From: Conidiobolus incongruus B7586
Taxonomy: Eukaryota; Entomophthoromycota; Entomophthoromycetes; Entomophthorales; Conidiobolaceae
NCBI GenBank assembly: GCA_000697335.1
Contig: JNEM01016507.1
Coordinates: forward strand, 46,286-110,285
Direction: 5' to 3'
DNA: 64,000 nt
Below, in pieces: positions 13,173-23,591 of this stretch. Position 1 is the first letter of the stretch, and each line of letters begins with the position of its first letter. A program made the position numbers and the translations under genes. A model generated the notes under the pieces. That model had not been told where the DNA came from. It made no database searches and was given only the letters and a program-made list of their open reading frames with translations.

Positions 13173-14004
13173 ATAAAAACTCAACAGTATATTTAAAAAT
13201 ATTTATATATACTAGAAAATAAATATATAGATGATACTTATTATTAAAATGAGCTTTGGAGTTATCATAAAATATTATTTCTATTAAATTTATATTGTGA
13301 TCAATTTTAAATAAATTGTGATAAATCATAATGATGAAAATTAATTTATTGACATAAATTATGCTAATATTTTAATTAATATGAAATAATAGTTAATTGT
13401 TTAATTAATTTTTACTCCTTAAAACACTTGATGATTGGTTAAAATATTAAAGTTCAAAAATAAGTCATTCTTGACTCTCTCGATTATATCAGTTTTATTA
13501 ATTATACTTCCTTTCACTTAAAGGTTCGCTTTCAATTTCCATTTAAAATAAATCACCTGAAAATTATTCAAAAAATTTTAATTAATATTGAAATAGGAAA
13601 TTAATGATAAGTGATTGTGATTATTACTAGAGATATAAATTAATCTTTTAAAATGCTTAATTACAAATGAATATTTTATTACAAACTAAAAAGATGAATT
13701 ATAATTAATAATAATTAGATAAAAAAATTCTTTATCAAGCCTTTTCAATACTTTTGAAATAATTATATATTTTTTTAATACATTTTAATTTCCAATATTG
13801 GAATAGAGAAAAATTGTCTGTTTTAAAAAAAACTTAATAACAAAATTTTTTAATGAATATAAAATATCAAATCTGGAAAAAGAATATTCAAATTTTCATT
13901 CATAATGATTTATGGTATGTTCTGAATAAATAAACTTATGATATATATGCAAGATAATGTGAAATTGAACAAGTTCTTAAAATGGAAATGAAACAACCGA
14001 TAGG
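13173..14004. other. AT-rich DNA upstream of the GNAT gene
   Basis: No gene seen. It runs up to the TATA box of the acetyltransferase gene. Confidence 0.5.
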
Positions 14005-14012
14005 TATAAATA
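14005..14012 (+). promoter_or_regulatory. TATA box of the GNAT gene
   Basis: TATAAATA, a full TATA consensus, lies 71 bases before the ATG at 14083. Confidence 0.6.
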
Positions 14013-14082
14013 GGGCTCACACACTTAATCAACTTAGCATTATTATATAAAAAAAATAATGAAATTATAATATACAATAATA

Positions 14083-14946
14083 ATGAGTGGTGAATTTATT
14101 GTACGCCGAGCTAAGCCTGAAGAGGCCAAGTCTGTATTCAAAGATTTGTCTCAGACAGAACTCTGGAACCCTGGTCATTTCGATTCTGTTTACTTCCAGA
14201 AAATCTATCCCAACCACTTTTTTGTGGGTGAGCTCAACGGAGAAGTTGTGTCCTGTGTTACCGCTATTCCTTTCAACGATGACCTTGGTTTTATGGGGAT
14301 ATACATCGTGAAACCAGAATATCGTAAGAAAGGTTATGGTTGGAAGACCTTTAAGCACGCTTTGGATACCCTTGAAGGTTTGAATGTTTCACTAGATGCC
14401 GTACTTCAAGAAATTACTACATACGAAAAGAGTGGCTTCGTTGTACATTCATTCTTCCAAAATCGTTTCCAAGGTAAATTTGATACTACTAGTTATTATA
14501 AACCTAATGATGCCATTGTTCCTCTGAAATCACTTACAAATGAACAAATTGCTGAATATGAAAAGAGTGTTAATGGATTCTATCGTCCTGAAATCTGGGA
14601 ACTTTGGAAAAACTATGAAGGGGGTCACTCCTTTGGTTACATCGAGGATTCCAAGTTGGTTGGTATTGGCCAAATTCGCCCAGGAGTTGACGCATATAAG
14701 ATTGGACCATTATTAGCTAAAAACACATCCATCGCCAAAGAACTACTTGTTCATCTTATCCATGCTATTCCATCTGATTCTTTAGTTCAATTAGATATTT
14801 GCTCTGATAACCCTGAAGCTATGAAGTTAGCTGAAGAATTTTTGAACTTTAAACTTATTTTCCAATGTAAAAAGCTATGGATGAGACAACCTCCCAAACA
14901 CGACTTAAATCAAATCTATGCAAGTCTTTCTTTAGAATACGGTTAA
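14083..14946 (+). CDS. Two-domain GNAT N-acetyltransferase (YitH-like layout)
   Basis: A single exon of 287 residues. The N-terminal half is a GNAT fold: strand FFVGELNGEVVSC (about 47-59), then IYIVKPEYRKKGYG (73-86), whose R-K-K-G-Y-G forms the acetyl-CoA pyrophosphate loop, followed by helix WKTFKHAL. A second, diverged GNAT-like half carries YKIGPLLAKNTSIAKELL (205-222), LVQLDICSDNPEAMKLAEEF (234-253) and a C-terminal FQCKKLWMR. This order matches proteins with an Acetyltransf_1 domain plus the Acetyltransf_18 (YitH-type) domain. The substrate cannot be read from sequence; a small amine or amino acid is likely. The ATG follows a TATA box by 71 bases. A dead copy lies 3.2 kb upstream in the same direction, so this was a tandem duplication. 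Codon use has more C and G than the surrounding DNA, as expected of a gene under selection. Confidence 0.9.
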   Translation: MSGEFIVRRAKPEEAKSVFKDLSQTELWNPGHFDSVYFQKIYPNHFFVGELNGEVVSCVTAIPFNDDLGFMGIYIVKPEYRKKGYGWKTFKHALDTLEGLNVSLDAVLQEITTYEKSGFVVHSFFQNRFQGKFDTTSYYKPNDAIVPLKSLTNEQIAEYEKSVNGFYRPEIWELWKNYEGGHSFGYIEDSKLVGIGQIRPGVDAYKIGPLLAKNTSIAKELLVHLIHAIPSDSLVQLDICSDNPEAMKLAEEFLNFKLIFQCKKLWMRQPPKHDLNQIYASLSLEYG

Positions 14947-16198
14947 GTTCTAGTCAATATTTTAATACACCTAATTCCATACTAACTCTTGTATTAATTT
15001 TTTGTTATTTTTACTTAATAATTAAGTTAGCATCATAGGGAGATATTTAGTAGTTCAATTGATATATTATTTTTTACTATCCTTAATTTCAATAGATTCA
15101 GGGTTTTCATTATAATCTTAAATCAAATCAGGTGAAGTTTTAATTGAAAATTGGATAAATATTTTACCCTAAACCTAACTTAAAGTAATAATTCAATAAC
15201 ACTTATTTGTTTGAAATCTTAATCTGATAATTCAAAATCTTCCAAATTCGTCAGCAGTTATCAAATATTTTATTTAACATATGAAATTAAAGAGTATGAT
15301 TAAATATTTTATTATATTTTATGTATAAAAATATATATTTCTCAATTTGTATCATCTATTTATTTAATTTTTTATTTTTTTATCTTTTATAGGATTATTG
15401 ATTAGATTTATTAAGAAATAATATTTGTATAAATATACACCTCATTTATGATTCAATATGTAGATTTGAGTGATTAAAATAATTAGATAAAATATTTAAA
15501 TCCCAAATTTTTAATATTATGTTTTTTGATTTGGGGGATTATGTATTCAAATTTAAAATATTTAATATGTTTAATTTCAAGATTGGGATATTATTAAAGT
15601 ATACTCTTGAATTTTGGATATAAAGTGTGATTATATAATAATTTATTCTAGGAAGATATTTCTTTTTAATTTTATTGAGAAAATATATTTTCATAATGCG
15701 TTATTTGAAATTCTTATATTAAAATCAATTTATGCGTAATTCATATATTTTTAGATTTTCATTTTAATCAGAATTTTTATTTAGGGTATTATTATTACAA
15801 TATTTAAAATTATATTTGAATATATTATAATTTGTTTAATAAGATAAATATTTTAGTTAAAATTTTTGATATTTTATATCACCAAAGTACCAATTATATA
15901 AATGAGATGCAAAAATAACTATTATGTAAACGTCATCTAATGGACTATAAGATATGGTATCTATGAAAATATAAATGTGAGAAGGAAAAGAATAAATTGA
16001 AAAATAGTATTGAATGAAATGAGATATAGAAATATATAGGAAGAAATAAAAGTAATATACACGAAGAAAAGAAGTAGATAATTGAAGAATAAATCAAAGT
16101 CAAGTGAATATTGATAAAGAATGAAAATCAAAATAAAAAAGGGCACATTAGAAAATTTTATTCAATAATGATAAAAATTCAAAATGTTCAATTGTCAA
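14947..16198. other. AT-rich intergenic DNA
   Basis: No supported gene. The minus-strand open frame at 15961-16146 is made almost only of Ile, Leu, Phe and Tyr codons, as expected from A/T-rich DNA. Confidence 0.5.
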
Positions 16199-16269
16199 GC
16201 CGTTGTAGTATAGTGGTAGTACGAAGCGTTGTGGCCGCTCAGACCGCGGTTCGATTCCGCGCAACGGCA
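16199..16269 (+). tRNA. tRNA-His (anticodon GTG)
   Basis: A 71-base cloverleaf. The acceptor stem GCCGTTG (16199-16205) pairs fully with CAACGGC (16262-16268), and A16269 is the discriminator, as in eukaryotic tRNA-His. The D arm holds the A box (TAGTATAGTGGTAGTAC). The anticodon loop TTGTGGC has GTG at 16231-16233. The T arm and B box read GGTTCGATTCC. There is no intron. The encoded 5' base is G1, so the extra G-1 of mature tRNA-His would be added after transcription. It stands alone in AT-rich DNA. Confidence 0.96.
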
Positions 16270-16276
16270 ACTGTAC

Positions 16277-16281
16277 TTTTT
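16277..16281 (+). terminator. RNA polymerase III terminator of tRNA-His
   Basis: A run of five T starts eight bases after the discriminator base; this is the usual pol III stop signal. Confidence 0.75.
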
Positions 16282-18835
16282 CATTTTTAATAATTTGATT
16301 CAATATAATTTTTCATATATTTGATTAACATACACTTTTATTATTAAATTTCATATTTTTTTACCATTTCCATTATTATTAGTTAATTTTTACTTGAATA
16401 ATTTAGATTACTATAGCAAATAAAAATTTACTAAAAATATTTCATTTAACAATTAGTAATAAATGAGTTTGAAAGATATAATCAAAATTAATATTTCATA
16501 TATAATTTAAATTATTTTTTTAAATATTTTAAAGGTATTCTAATTTTTATTATGAATTTAACAAACATTATAATTTGTTATATGATCTTCTCTTACACGG
16601 GAAAAACGATGCATTTAATATTGAATACTCTTCATTCAAACTATAATGCAAGTTGAATGTACAATATCTTTATCAATTTTAATATAAATTTGTTATAATT
16701 AAAAATTTTTTCCTTTTTCATGATTATTTTCATAATAATAATAATATATAGTGTTATTCACTATTAAAATTAAATATCAATAATAATATAATAAATATGA
16801 TTGTTATTTTGACCTTAGTTGACAGCTTTAAAATATTTTAAATATAATATTGATATTGGTTTGTATATCTATAAATCTGAGTAAAATGATGCCATTAATT
16901 AATTCATTTTTCTATCTAAATAACATCTTTGAATCAATTTTATTATATTTTTTTCCAATTATTTAATTCATTTTAAGAAATATACAAAAATAAATCATTA
17001 TAACAATAGTAAGCATTAATATTGAATCATCAAATTAATAGCTATGCAATCGAAAATAGCAATAAACATAAAAATTCAAATTTTATGAATTAATGAATGT
17101 AATACGTTGTCAATAACGGTCTATCTGATTATGGAGTTTATTCTTTTGAAAATATACTTTAAAACACTATATTCATTTATATTATCAATACTGTATTTAA
17201 TAAAGGGTTCATTTTATTAAGAAATATTAATAGGAATACTTTTCAAATGATCTATTCTTTATATAATTATAGTTAGAATTAATTCTAAAAAATGTTAAAT
17301 ACTTTAATATATTTATCTAAAAATCATTAAAATTGAAAATAATATGATAAGTTTCTATAAATGTTCCATTTTTTAAAAACGTTAAAATAATTAAAACAAT
17401 AGTATCTCACGTTTAATCCATTTTATCAATTAAAACATAATTTATAAAATATATTATGAACCACAACTATTCTTAAATTTACATTATGAAATCAGCTTTT
17501 TTATATTCTTTTTCCATGAATGTTTATATCAATCTCGTCACAGATATAATTAATAGATTTTAATACATATCATTTCTAAAGTTTTTGTTAAATGATTAGT
17601 TTAACCTCAAAGTCAGCTATTTTACATATTCAATACTTAATCCAAAACCATTTCATTTCAAATAAACAACCTGTAATTAAGTAATTAAAATTGATTTATT
17701 GTTATTTTTAGTATTTAAACTTGATTTTCTGATTTGCTGTAATTAATTTTGTTTAATAATTAGTTATATAATCCAAATTTTATTGATGCTACAGTTATTA
17801 TGACTTGAATTTTTAAATAGTTGATTATTCAAATACACACGCATATATATATTATTTGCATTAAATGCATATAATAAAAATACGAGTTTACGCCGCGATT
17901 ATTAATATTTACATTTTCCTAATATTTTGTATTATATTAAATAATTCTCTGATATTTCTAATGAGCGTGTATTCTGAACTGAATTGACATCTGTTCAAAT
18001 CACTTGAAAATTTTATAGTACACAATAATACAAACAAAATGTTGGAATTCACTAATCAAACATTCAACAATAAGTTCTAATGATCTTGTATTATTGAAAC
18101 TGATAATTTATTTAATGTATTTATTATGTTAAAAATAGCAATAATCTTTATTAGTTAATATTAAATAAGGATCAAAATACTAATCCTTTAATATTGTATA
18201 ATTGAATAAATTAAGTTAATGATTTAAGGTAAATGCTTTTAGAAAGTATTGAAAGTAACCAAATAACAAGTTGACTTAAAGCTTATATTAATAAAATTAT
18301 TAAATAGATTCATTTTTATTTAATCAACCGTAATTTCAATATAAATATATTTGTTTTAAGTGATTATGTTAATCTATTAGTGTATTTTTAGAATAGAAAA
18401 TTAATTTATATTTCAATTATAATATTTTTTTACTTGAGTTATTTTTAACTATTAATATTTAATTTAAATCCGCATCAATGTATATTGGCTGCATTCACTT
18501 GTAAAACAAGTAATATCGAGCCAAAGAATTGATTAATTTTATTTTGAAAAATATAGTATTTCAAATAATATATTTTAGAAAAAAAAATCTAAATTATAAT
18601 TGAAATATGTATCTAAATCCAAAGATTTGAACAATGATACATATATGGGCAGTTATTTGAAAATTATCCAATATAATTAAAAAAACAATGATTTATGAAT
18701 TGAGTAATGCACAATAGATAAAAATAAATTTTGTTTTTTTATTAATGAAATCACACTCTGGAGGAGTTCAATTAACTGGATCAAAAATCAGTTCATATTA
18801 ATTAATTTGAAGCATGAAAATTTGTTACAATTGAG
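16282..18835. other. AT-rich intergenic DNA
   Basis: No supported gene or repeat over about 2.5 kb. Confidence 0.5.
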
Positions 18836-18842
18836 TATAAAT
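18836..18842 (+). promoter_or_regulatory. TATA box of the small secreted protein gene
   Basis: TATAAAT lies 53 bases before the ATG at 18895. Confidence 0.55.
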
Positions 18843-18894
18843 TTAGTCCAATTAATCTAAAATTATTAAATTAAAATATAATTAAATTTCAATT

Positions 18895-19251
18895 ATGAAG
18901 ACTTTAATTTTTGCACTTATCAGCTTAGCTCAGTTAGCTTATGGAAAGTATCCTGACTGCCCTGATAATGGAGCTGAAAAAACCAAGTTAAGAGCTGAAG
19001 TTTTGGCCGAAGATGGATATGTCTATATATCTTATTGCGAAAATCACGAGCCCAACGATGACTGCCCCCAACCTTATCCCGGTCCTTATCAATATAACTC
19101 TAGTAAATATTGCCAAGTAGTTTGGGAAGGGCATCAAGAAGATAAAAAATATGTTAAATACGAATGTGACACCAGAGCCAAATTTGATGATTGGGTTAAT
19201 CGACTAATTAAAAATCAATGGCAATGCTTTGTGATTTCTTCAGCAAAATAA
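18895..19251 (+). CDS. Small secreted cysteine-rich protein
   Basis: An intronless gene for 118 residues. The N-terminus (MKTLIFALISLAQLAYG) is a clear signal peptide, with probable cleavage after Gly17, leaving a mature chain of about 101 residues. Six cysteines (22, 48, 57, 73, 91, 111) could form three disulfides. There is one N-glycosylation site, NSS, at 68-70, and a DDCPQPYPGPYQY stretch in the middle. I recognise no family. Size, secretion and cysteine number are those of fungal small secreted proteins, some of which act on hosts or other microbes, but nothing here shows a target or an activity. It is bracketed by a TATA box and an AATAAA at 19281-19286, and its codon use differs from the flanks, so it is very likely a real gene. 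Confidence 0.85.
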   Translation: MKTLIFALISLAQLAYGKYPDCPDNGAEKTKLRAEVLAEDGYVYISYCENHEPNDDCPQPYPGPYQYNSSKYCQVVWEGHQEDKKYVKYECDTRAKFDDWVNRLIKNQWQCFVISSAK

Positions 19252-19829
19252 ATTAAGGCTTGTTTGAATCAATATACTTAAATAAAAGTTCTAACATCTC
19301 AATTGATCTCAATTGGTATTAGAATTAAATTTTGAATACCAAAATAATTAATTATCAAATTTGAATATTGTAATACAAAATTTGTACACTTATTAAATCA
19401 AAATAGAATTTATTTGATAATTTTTGTTATCTTATAAAAAAATTAGTAATATTTTGACCAACTGAATTACTAAATAAATTATATTATACTCTCTTAATTA
19501 TATAATAATATAATATTTTTCAAAATTAATTTAATTTTACCAATATTAATAAATATTGCTTCATGTTCAAATTTTCACTTTATTTATTAATTATAATTTT
19601 TTATTAAATTAATATATTGCTAATCATTAAATTAGATAACTTGATTTATCCGAATAATTCGATATATTAATAGCTAAAAAAAGATTTAATCATTTTAAGA
19701 GAGAGAACTTACTGATATTTCTAACAATTAGATAATTGGCTATCCCATAAGTCAAAGATTATAAGAGACTTTTGAATTGGATATATATAATGTATATTAT
19801 ATTGAGTTTTCCTGCATTATTCGTGTAAG
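19252..19829. other. 3' flank and AT-rich intergenic DNA
   Basis: It includes the likely polyadenylation signal at 19281-19286 and nothing else recognisable. Confidence 0.5.
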
Positions 19830-20190
19830 ATTGTATTCATGGGGTCTGAGTAAGTTGATGTCAATATTTTGGTCCATTGACTGTAATTGATATTATTAGG
19901 TAATATTACGTATTCATTTTTGATCGTATAGGCGTAGTTAATGTTTAATCATATTAATGAATGAAGAAAATTTTATTAGACCTAAGGACGAATAAAAGCG
20001 ATATTTTGCAGAATATATTGATCCGTAACTTGTGGGATCCACCCAAAGATACGGTTCCAGAGTTAAGGGTTTTGTTTGTATTGGGAAGTTATTGGGGATG
20101 AAGTAATAACAGTATACTCAAGAGTGGGAGGGGATTGTAAATGGTATTATGGGGTATGGAATGGTGTTAGCAGTTTAAGGACCCAATCAT
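19830..20190 (+). pseudogene. Decayed coding sequence of unknown kind
   Basis: An island of higher GC. One forward frame reads RYFAEYID, LVGSTQRYGSRVKGFVCIGK and EWEGIVNGIMGYGMVLAV, with a few stops between. This composition is unlike random AT-rich DNA. I do not recognise the family; it may be a dead host gene or part of a mobile element. There is no start, splice or promoter signal I can tie to it. Confidence 0.35.
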
Positions 20191-22907
20191 ATTAATATTT
20201 AATAAAACATTTTTAATTTATCAAGATTATTTATAAAAATATGGGATAATTGAAAAAGTATTAATAATAGTAGCTTTTTTTCCAAATTTGTATATTTAAT
20301 ATAGTAAATATAAAAAACCAGTTTTAGTATAATAACATATATTCATATATAAATAATACTCTGTTTATATCCAAGAATTAAAACTCCTGTTTATATACTA
20401 AAATTTAATTATTTTCTTTTAATATAAAAATTGGGTAAAACTATTTGAAAAATAATCGGAATACTATTTTGAAATAATCCTGTAATTAAATTAATTTGTT
20501 TATTATAAGAATAATGTTTATCATCTTTATAACTCCTTATATAAACCAACTACTTAAAATTTAATAATATTTTATAATTGGAATAGATAAAACCAGCTAT
20601 ATATGAAAGTTAAATATTTTCGAGTTTTAAGAATTAAATGCAATTTATTAAATAAGCTGATAATTTTTGGATTAATATTGGAAGTAATATCAAGCAATTT
20701 GATAATATGGAAAAAGTATATTTCTAATATAATGAGTATTTGTGTATTTTATAACTTGGATAAATGATAATAATATTAGTAATACTATAATTAATAAACT
20801 TAAGATTTATTATACTATTGTAATTATTTTAGTATCACTTCACAAATGATCATGATGTAATATCATTTATACAAAAATTAAAGGTTGGATATAATGTAAT
20901 ATGTCGTTATTATAGTATCAAACTAGATTTCATATATTGTGCTAAAGTATTATGGCTAGTAATTTAAAATAATAAAATGACTTTAAAAATAATACTACTT
21001 TCAGAAGAAGGCTACCTTATCAGTTAATCATGTGTAATTTTAATATAGCAATTGATTATTTACAGGTTTTTGATATTTTATGGATTTGATGAAAATATAA
21101 AATTTTTCTCTATAAATAATTATTATTCCACTATCCAAGAATTACTTAAATAATTAAACAGATATATTCGACTAATTACCTGCTGCGTATTTAGACTTAT
21201 GAGTATTAAAAGTAATCTTAATAAAAATCAATCATATTAATATAAGTATAGGAAATTCCTTTTCATTTTCATTATCCAGAATTAAAAACTAAAAAATCTT
21301 AGTGGATACTATTACAGAGTATTGGGAATGAATTATATCTTTATCAATTTACATTTTGATCTTGCTTTGGTATTATTAATATAAGTATTGAATTGTATTA
21401 TGGATACATTAAAACATTATAACCATTTTTAATTATATGAAATGAATTTAAGAAAGATCATTGAACAATCCAAATTTTATATTGATATTAATTTATAAAT
21501 TATTATTTTTAACCTATATTAAAAAGAATTAATTTAAATAATATAATAAATTCTATTTAAAACATATTTTTTAATCAATAGTATCCTTTTAATTTTATTT
21601 TTAAAATAATAGAATTATAAAATTAATATAATTAAATTATTGAAATTTAATTGAAAATTAATTAAATCAAAAAATTTTTAAAATAATTAATCAAGTGATT
21701 ATTTTAAATTTATATAACTGATTTCAATAGACCATTTCCTTTGAATCGGTACCATATATAAATTAAGTTATATGTTGTCTTAACACTTATATATACATAT
21801 CTTTATTCACCATTATTCATCATCGAGAAAATTATTTCCTTTTTGAGTGTGAAATACATTTTCAATAAATTATTTAATCTATACTTATCTATTAAACAAT
21901 CTTATAAATGTTTAATTTTCAAATTATAAAGTGAAAAATTGATAATCTTAATATCAAAAAATTTTCAAGAACTTTATAATCAAAATTGATTAACTTTGTC
22001 ATTCTCAAATACTAGATCAAACAAAAGATCTTATTAGTTTGTTTTTCAATTAAACATCCACTCTTCTAGATTATATTCCCTATTTTTCACTATTTTATTC
22101 AACAATATTAATTTGGAAATTTTTAGCGATTTGCGGAAAAATTAAATGACAAAAAAAATTAGTTTTTTTTCTCATTGATAATTTAATTTTATTAATCAAA
22201 TTATTTGGTTATAAAAATATTTTTATTAAATTATTGCACATAGAAATATTTTAATTAATATAATTGTTTTTTTCCCTTATATTCTAATTAATTTTAAATT
22301 ATTAAGTTTGAGGTTATTTGAAATCCACTTTTGTGTACAAAAATAATCTCATAGAAATAATTATGTCTAAATATACAATATTTATATTCCAAAATAAATG
22401 AGGTGATGAGTATAATAAGGAAAACCGAGTTGTTGAATTAAAATTCTGATTAAAAGAATTTTAAAACAGGTATTTTCTTAGTATCAATCAAATATTAACT
22501 CCTATTTAGTTCAATAAAAATTAATATTTAATATTTCAATATTATACTTTATAAGTTAATTTTCTTTATAAAAATATAATTAGTAATAATAACATATGAT
22601 GTGTTGAACTAAACATTACGATTAAGAAATTTACAGTACTTTGAATTATTAATGAATACAAAATAAAAATTATATTTAAAAATAAATAATAATTTAATAT
22701 TATCCTTCCAATTTATTCATTATATTTACTAATTCAATTAAATAGTATTTTAACTCGTGATAATTATAATTATAATTATATGTTTGAATTTAATGCTTGT
22801 GATATATTATATCGAAAGCCGTGATTTGGAGTTAAATTTAAGGAACATTGGAAAATTATTGATTAATTCATATATATTTGGAAAATATATATATATGTAC
22901 TATCAAT
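20191..22907. other. AT-rich intergenic DNA
   Basis: No supported gene or repeat over about 2.7 kb. Confidence 0.5.
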
Positions 22908-23492
22908 TTATGATTGATGGTTGTTGTTTTTATGATTCATATATGTGTTCCAGTCTGGGAAATACGACCCACAAAAGTGTTTTTCATTTGGAATATACTG
23001 CGGCAATTCTCCTGAAGATAATGGGATTTGTGGAGTACTATAGACCCCAACATCCATTGGGCTAGATGGATAGTATGATTGGCTAAATTGATTATATTCC
23101 ATTTGGTTCATTGGAATCAATGGTGGGTTTGGAATTTTAGTTGAATTGTCACAAATTTGTGAATTAAGGTTTGATGGACCATTCTGATTGGCTAAATGAT
23201 CAGGATTTTCTTTCATCTTTTTCCAGACTGTTTCGAAATATTCAATAGCAGCATCAACCCTAGATTTTGGACCCCTTTTCTTTGGAACAGTTAAATAGGT
23301 ACAAGCAATACCCTTCTTCATACAATGGCTACATTGAATAGCATTTCTATCACATTTCACTCGATACTTTTTGCACCTGTCACAAGGTTTAGATGCTTTA
23401 AGTTCAGGTGAAGCAGCAACTGGAGCGAATGGGTTGGCCATATAAAAAGGAGCGGAGGGATATTGGTATGTATTGGGATTTTGTTTAGGCAT
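22908..23492 (-). CDS. Short Zn2Cys6 zinc-cluster DNA-binding protein (subgroup 1)
   Basis: Intronless, 194 residues from the start at 23492 (MPKQNPN). An upstream in-frame ATG at 23576 is less likely: it would sit only about 8 bases from the TATA-like box at 23584-23591, and the relative at 45 kb also starts MPK. Zinc-binding cysteines are 37, 40, 47, 54, 57 and 64 (C-x2-C-x6-C-x6-C-x2-C-x6-C), with Lys and Arg between the first three, the hallmark of fungal binuclear clusters that contact CGG-type sites. A basic linker KKRGPKSRVDAAIEY follows, then an Asn/Pro/Ser/Tyr-rich tail with no fungal_trans middle domain. The tail shares 'YSTPQIPL' and 'NSQICDNS' type segments with the 45-kb gene. 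A role as a nuclear transcription regulator is inferred; the target genes are unknown. Confidence 0.88.
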   Translation of the reverse strand: MPKQNPNTYQYPSAPFYMANPFAPVAASPELKASKPCDRCKKYRVKCDRNAIQCSHCMKKGIACTYLTVPKKRGPKSRVDAAIEYFETVWKKMKENPDHLANQNGPSNLNSQICDNSTKIPNPPLIPMNQMEYNQFSQSYYPSSPMDVGVYSTPQIPLSSGELPQYIPNEKHFCGSYFPDWNTYMNHKNNNHQS

Positions 23493-23583
23493 AATAAACA
23501 TAAGTGAAACTATATTTTTCGATAGAGTATTGGAAAGATAATGATTTGAAGATGATGTCAAATTTTTATTAACCATTGACCTC

Positions 23584-23591
23584 TATATATA
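23584..23591 (-). promoter_or_regulatory. TATA-like box of the 23-kb zinc-cluster gene
   Basis: TATATATA lies about 92 bases before the chosen ATG at 23492. The same box and flanking sequence recur before the dead copy at 37 kb. Confidence 0.5.

Noticed and set aside
15961-16146. Minus-strand open frame rich in Phe, Ile, Leu and Tyr
   Set aside because: Looks like a membrane protein only because of base composition; no start context, promoter or homology.
22757-23065. Plus-strand open frame across the 3' end of the 23-kb zinc-cluster gene
   Set aside because: Antisense to a supported gene; the first part is low complexity.
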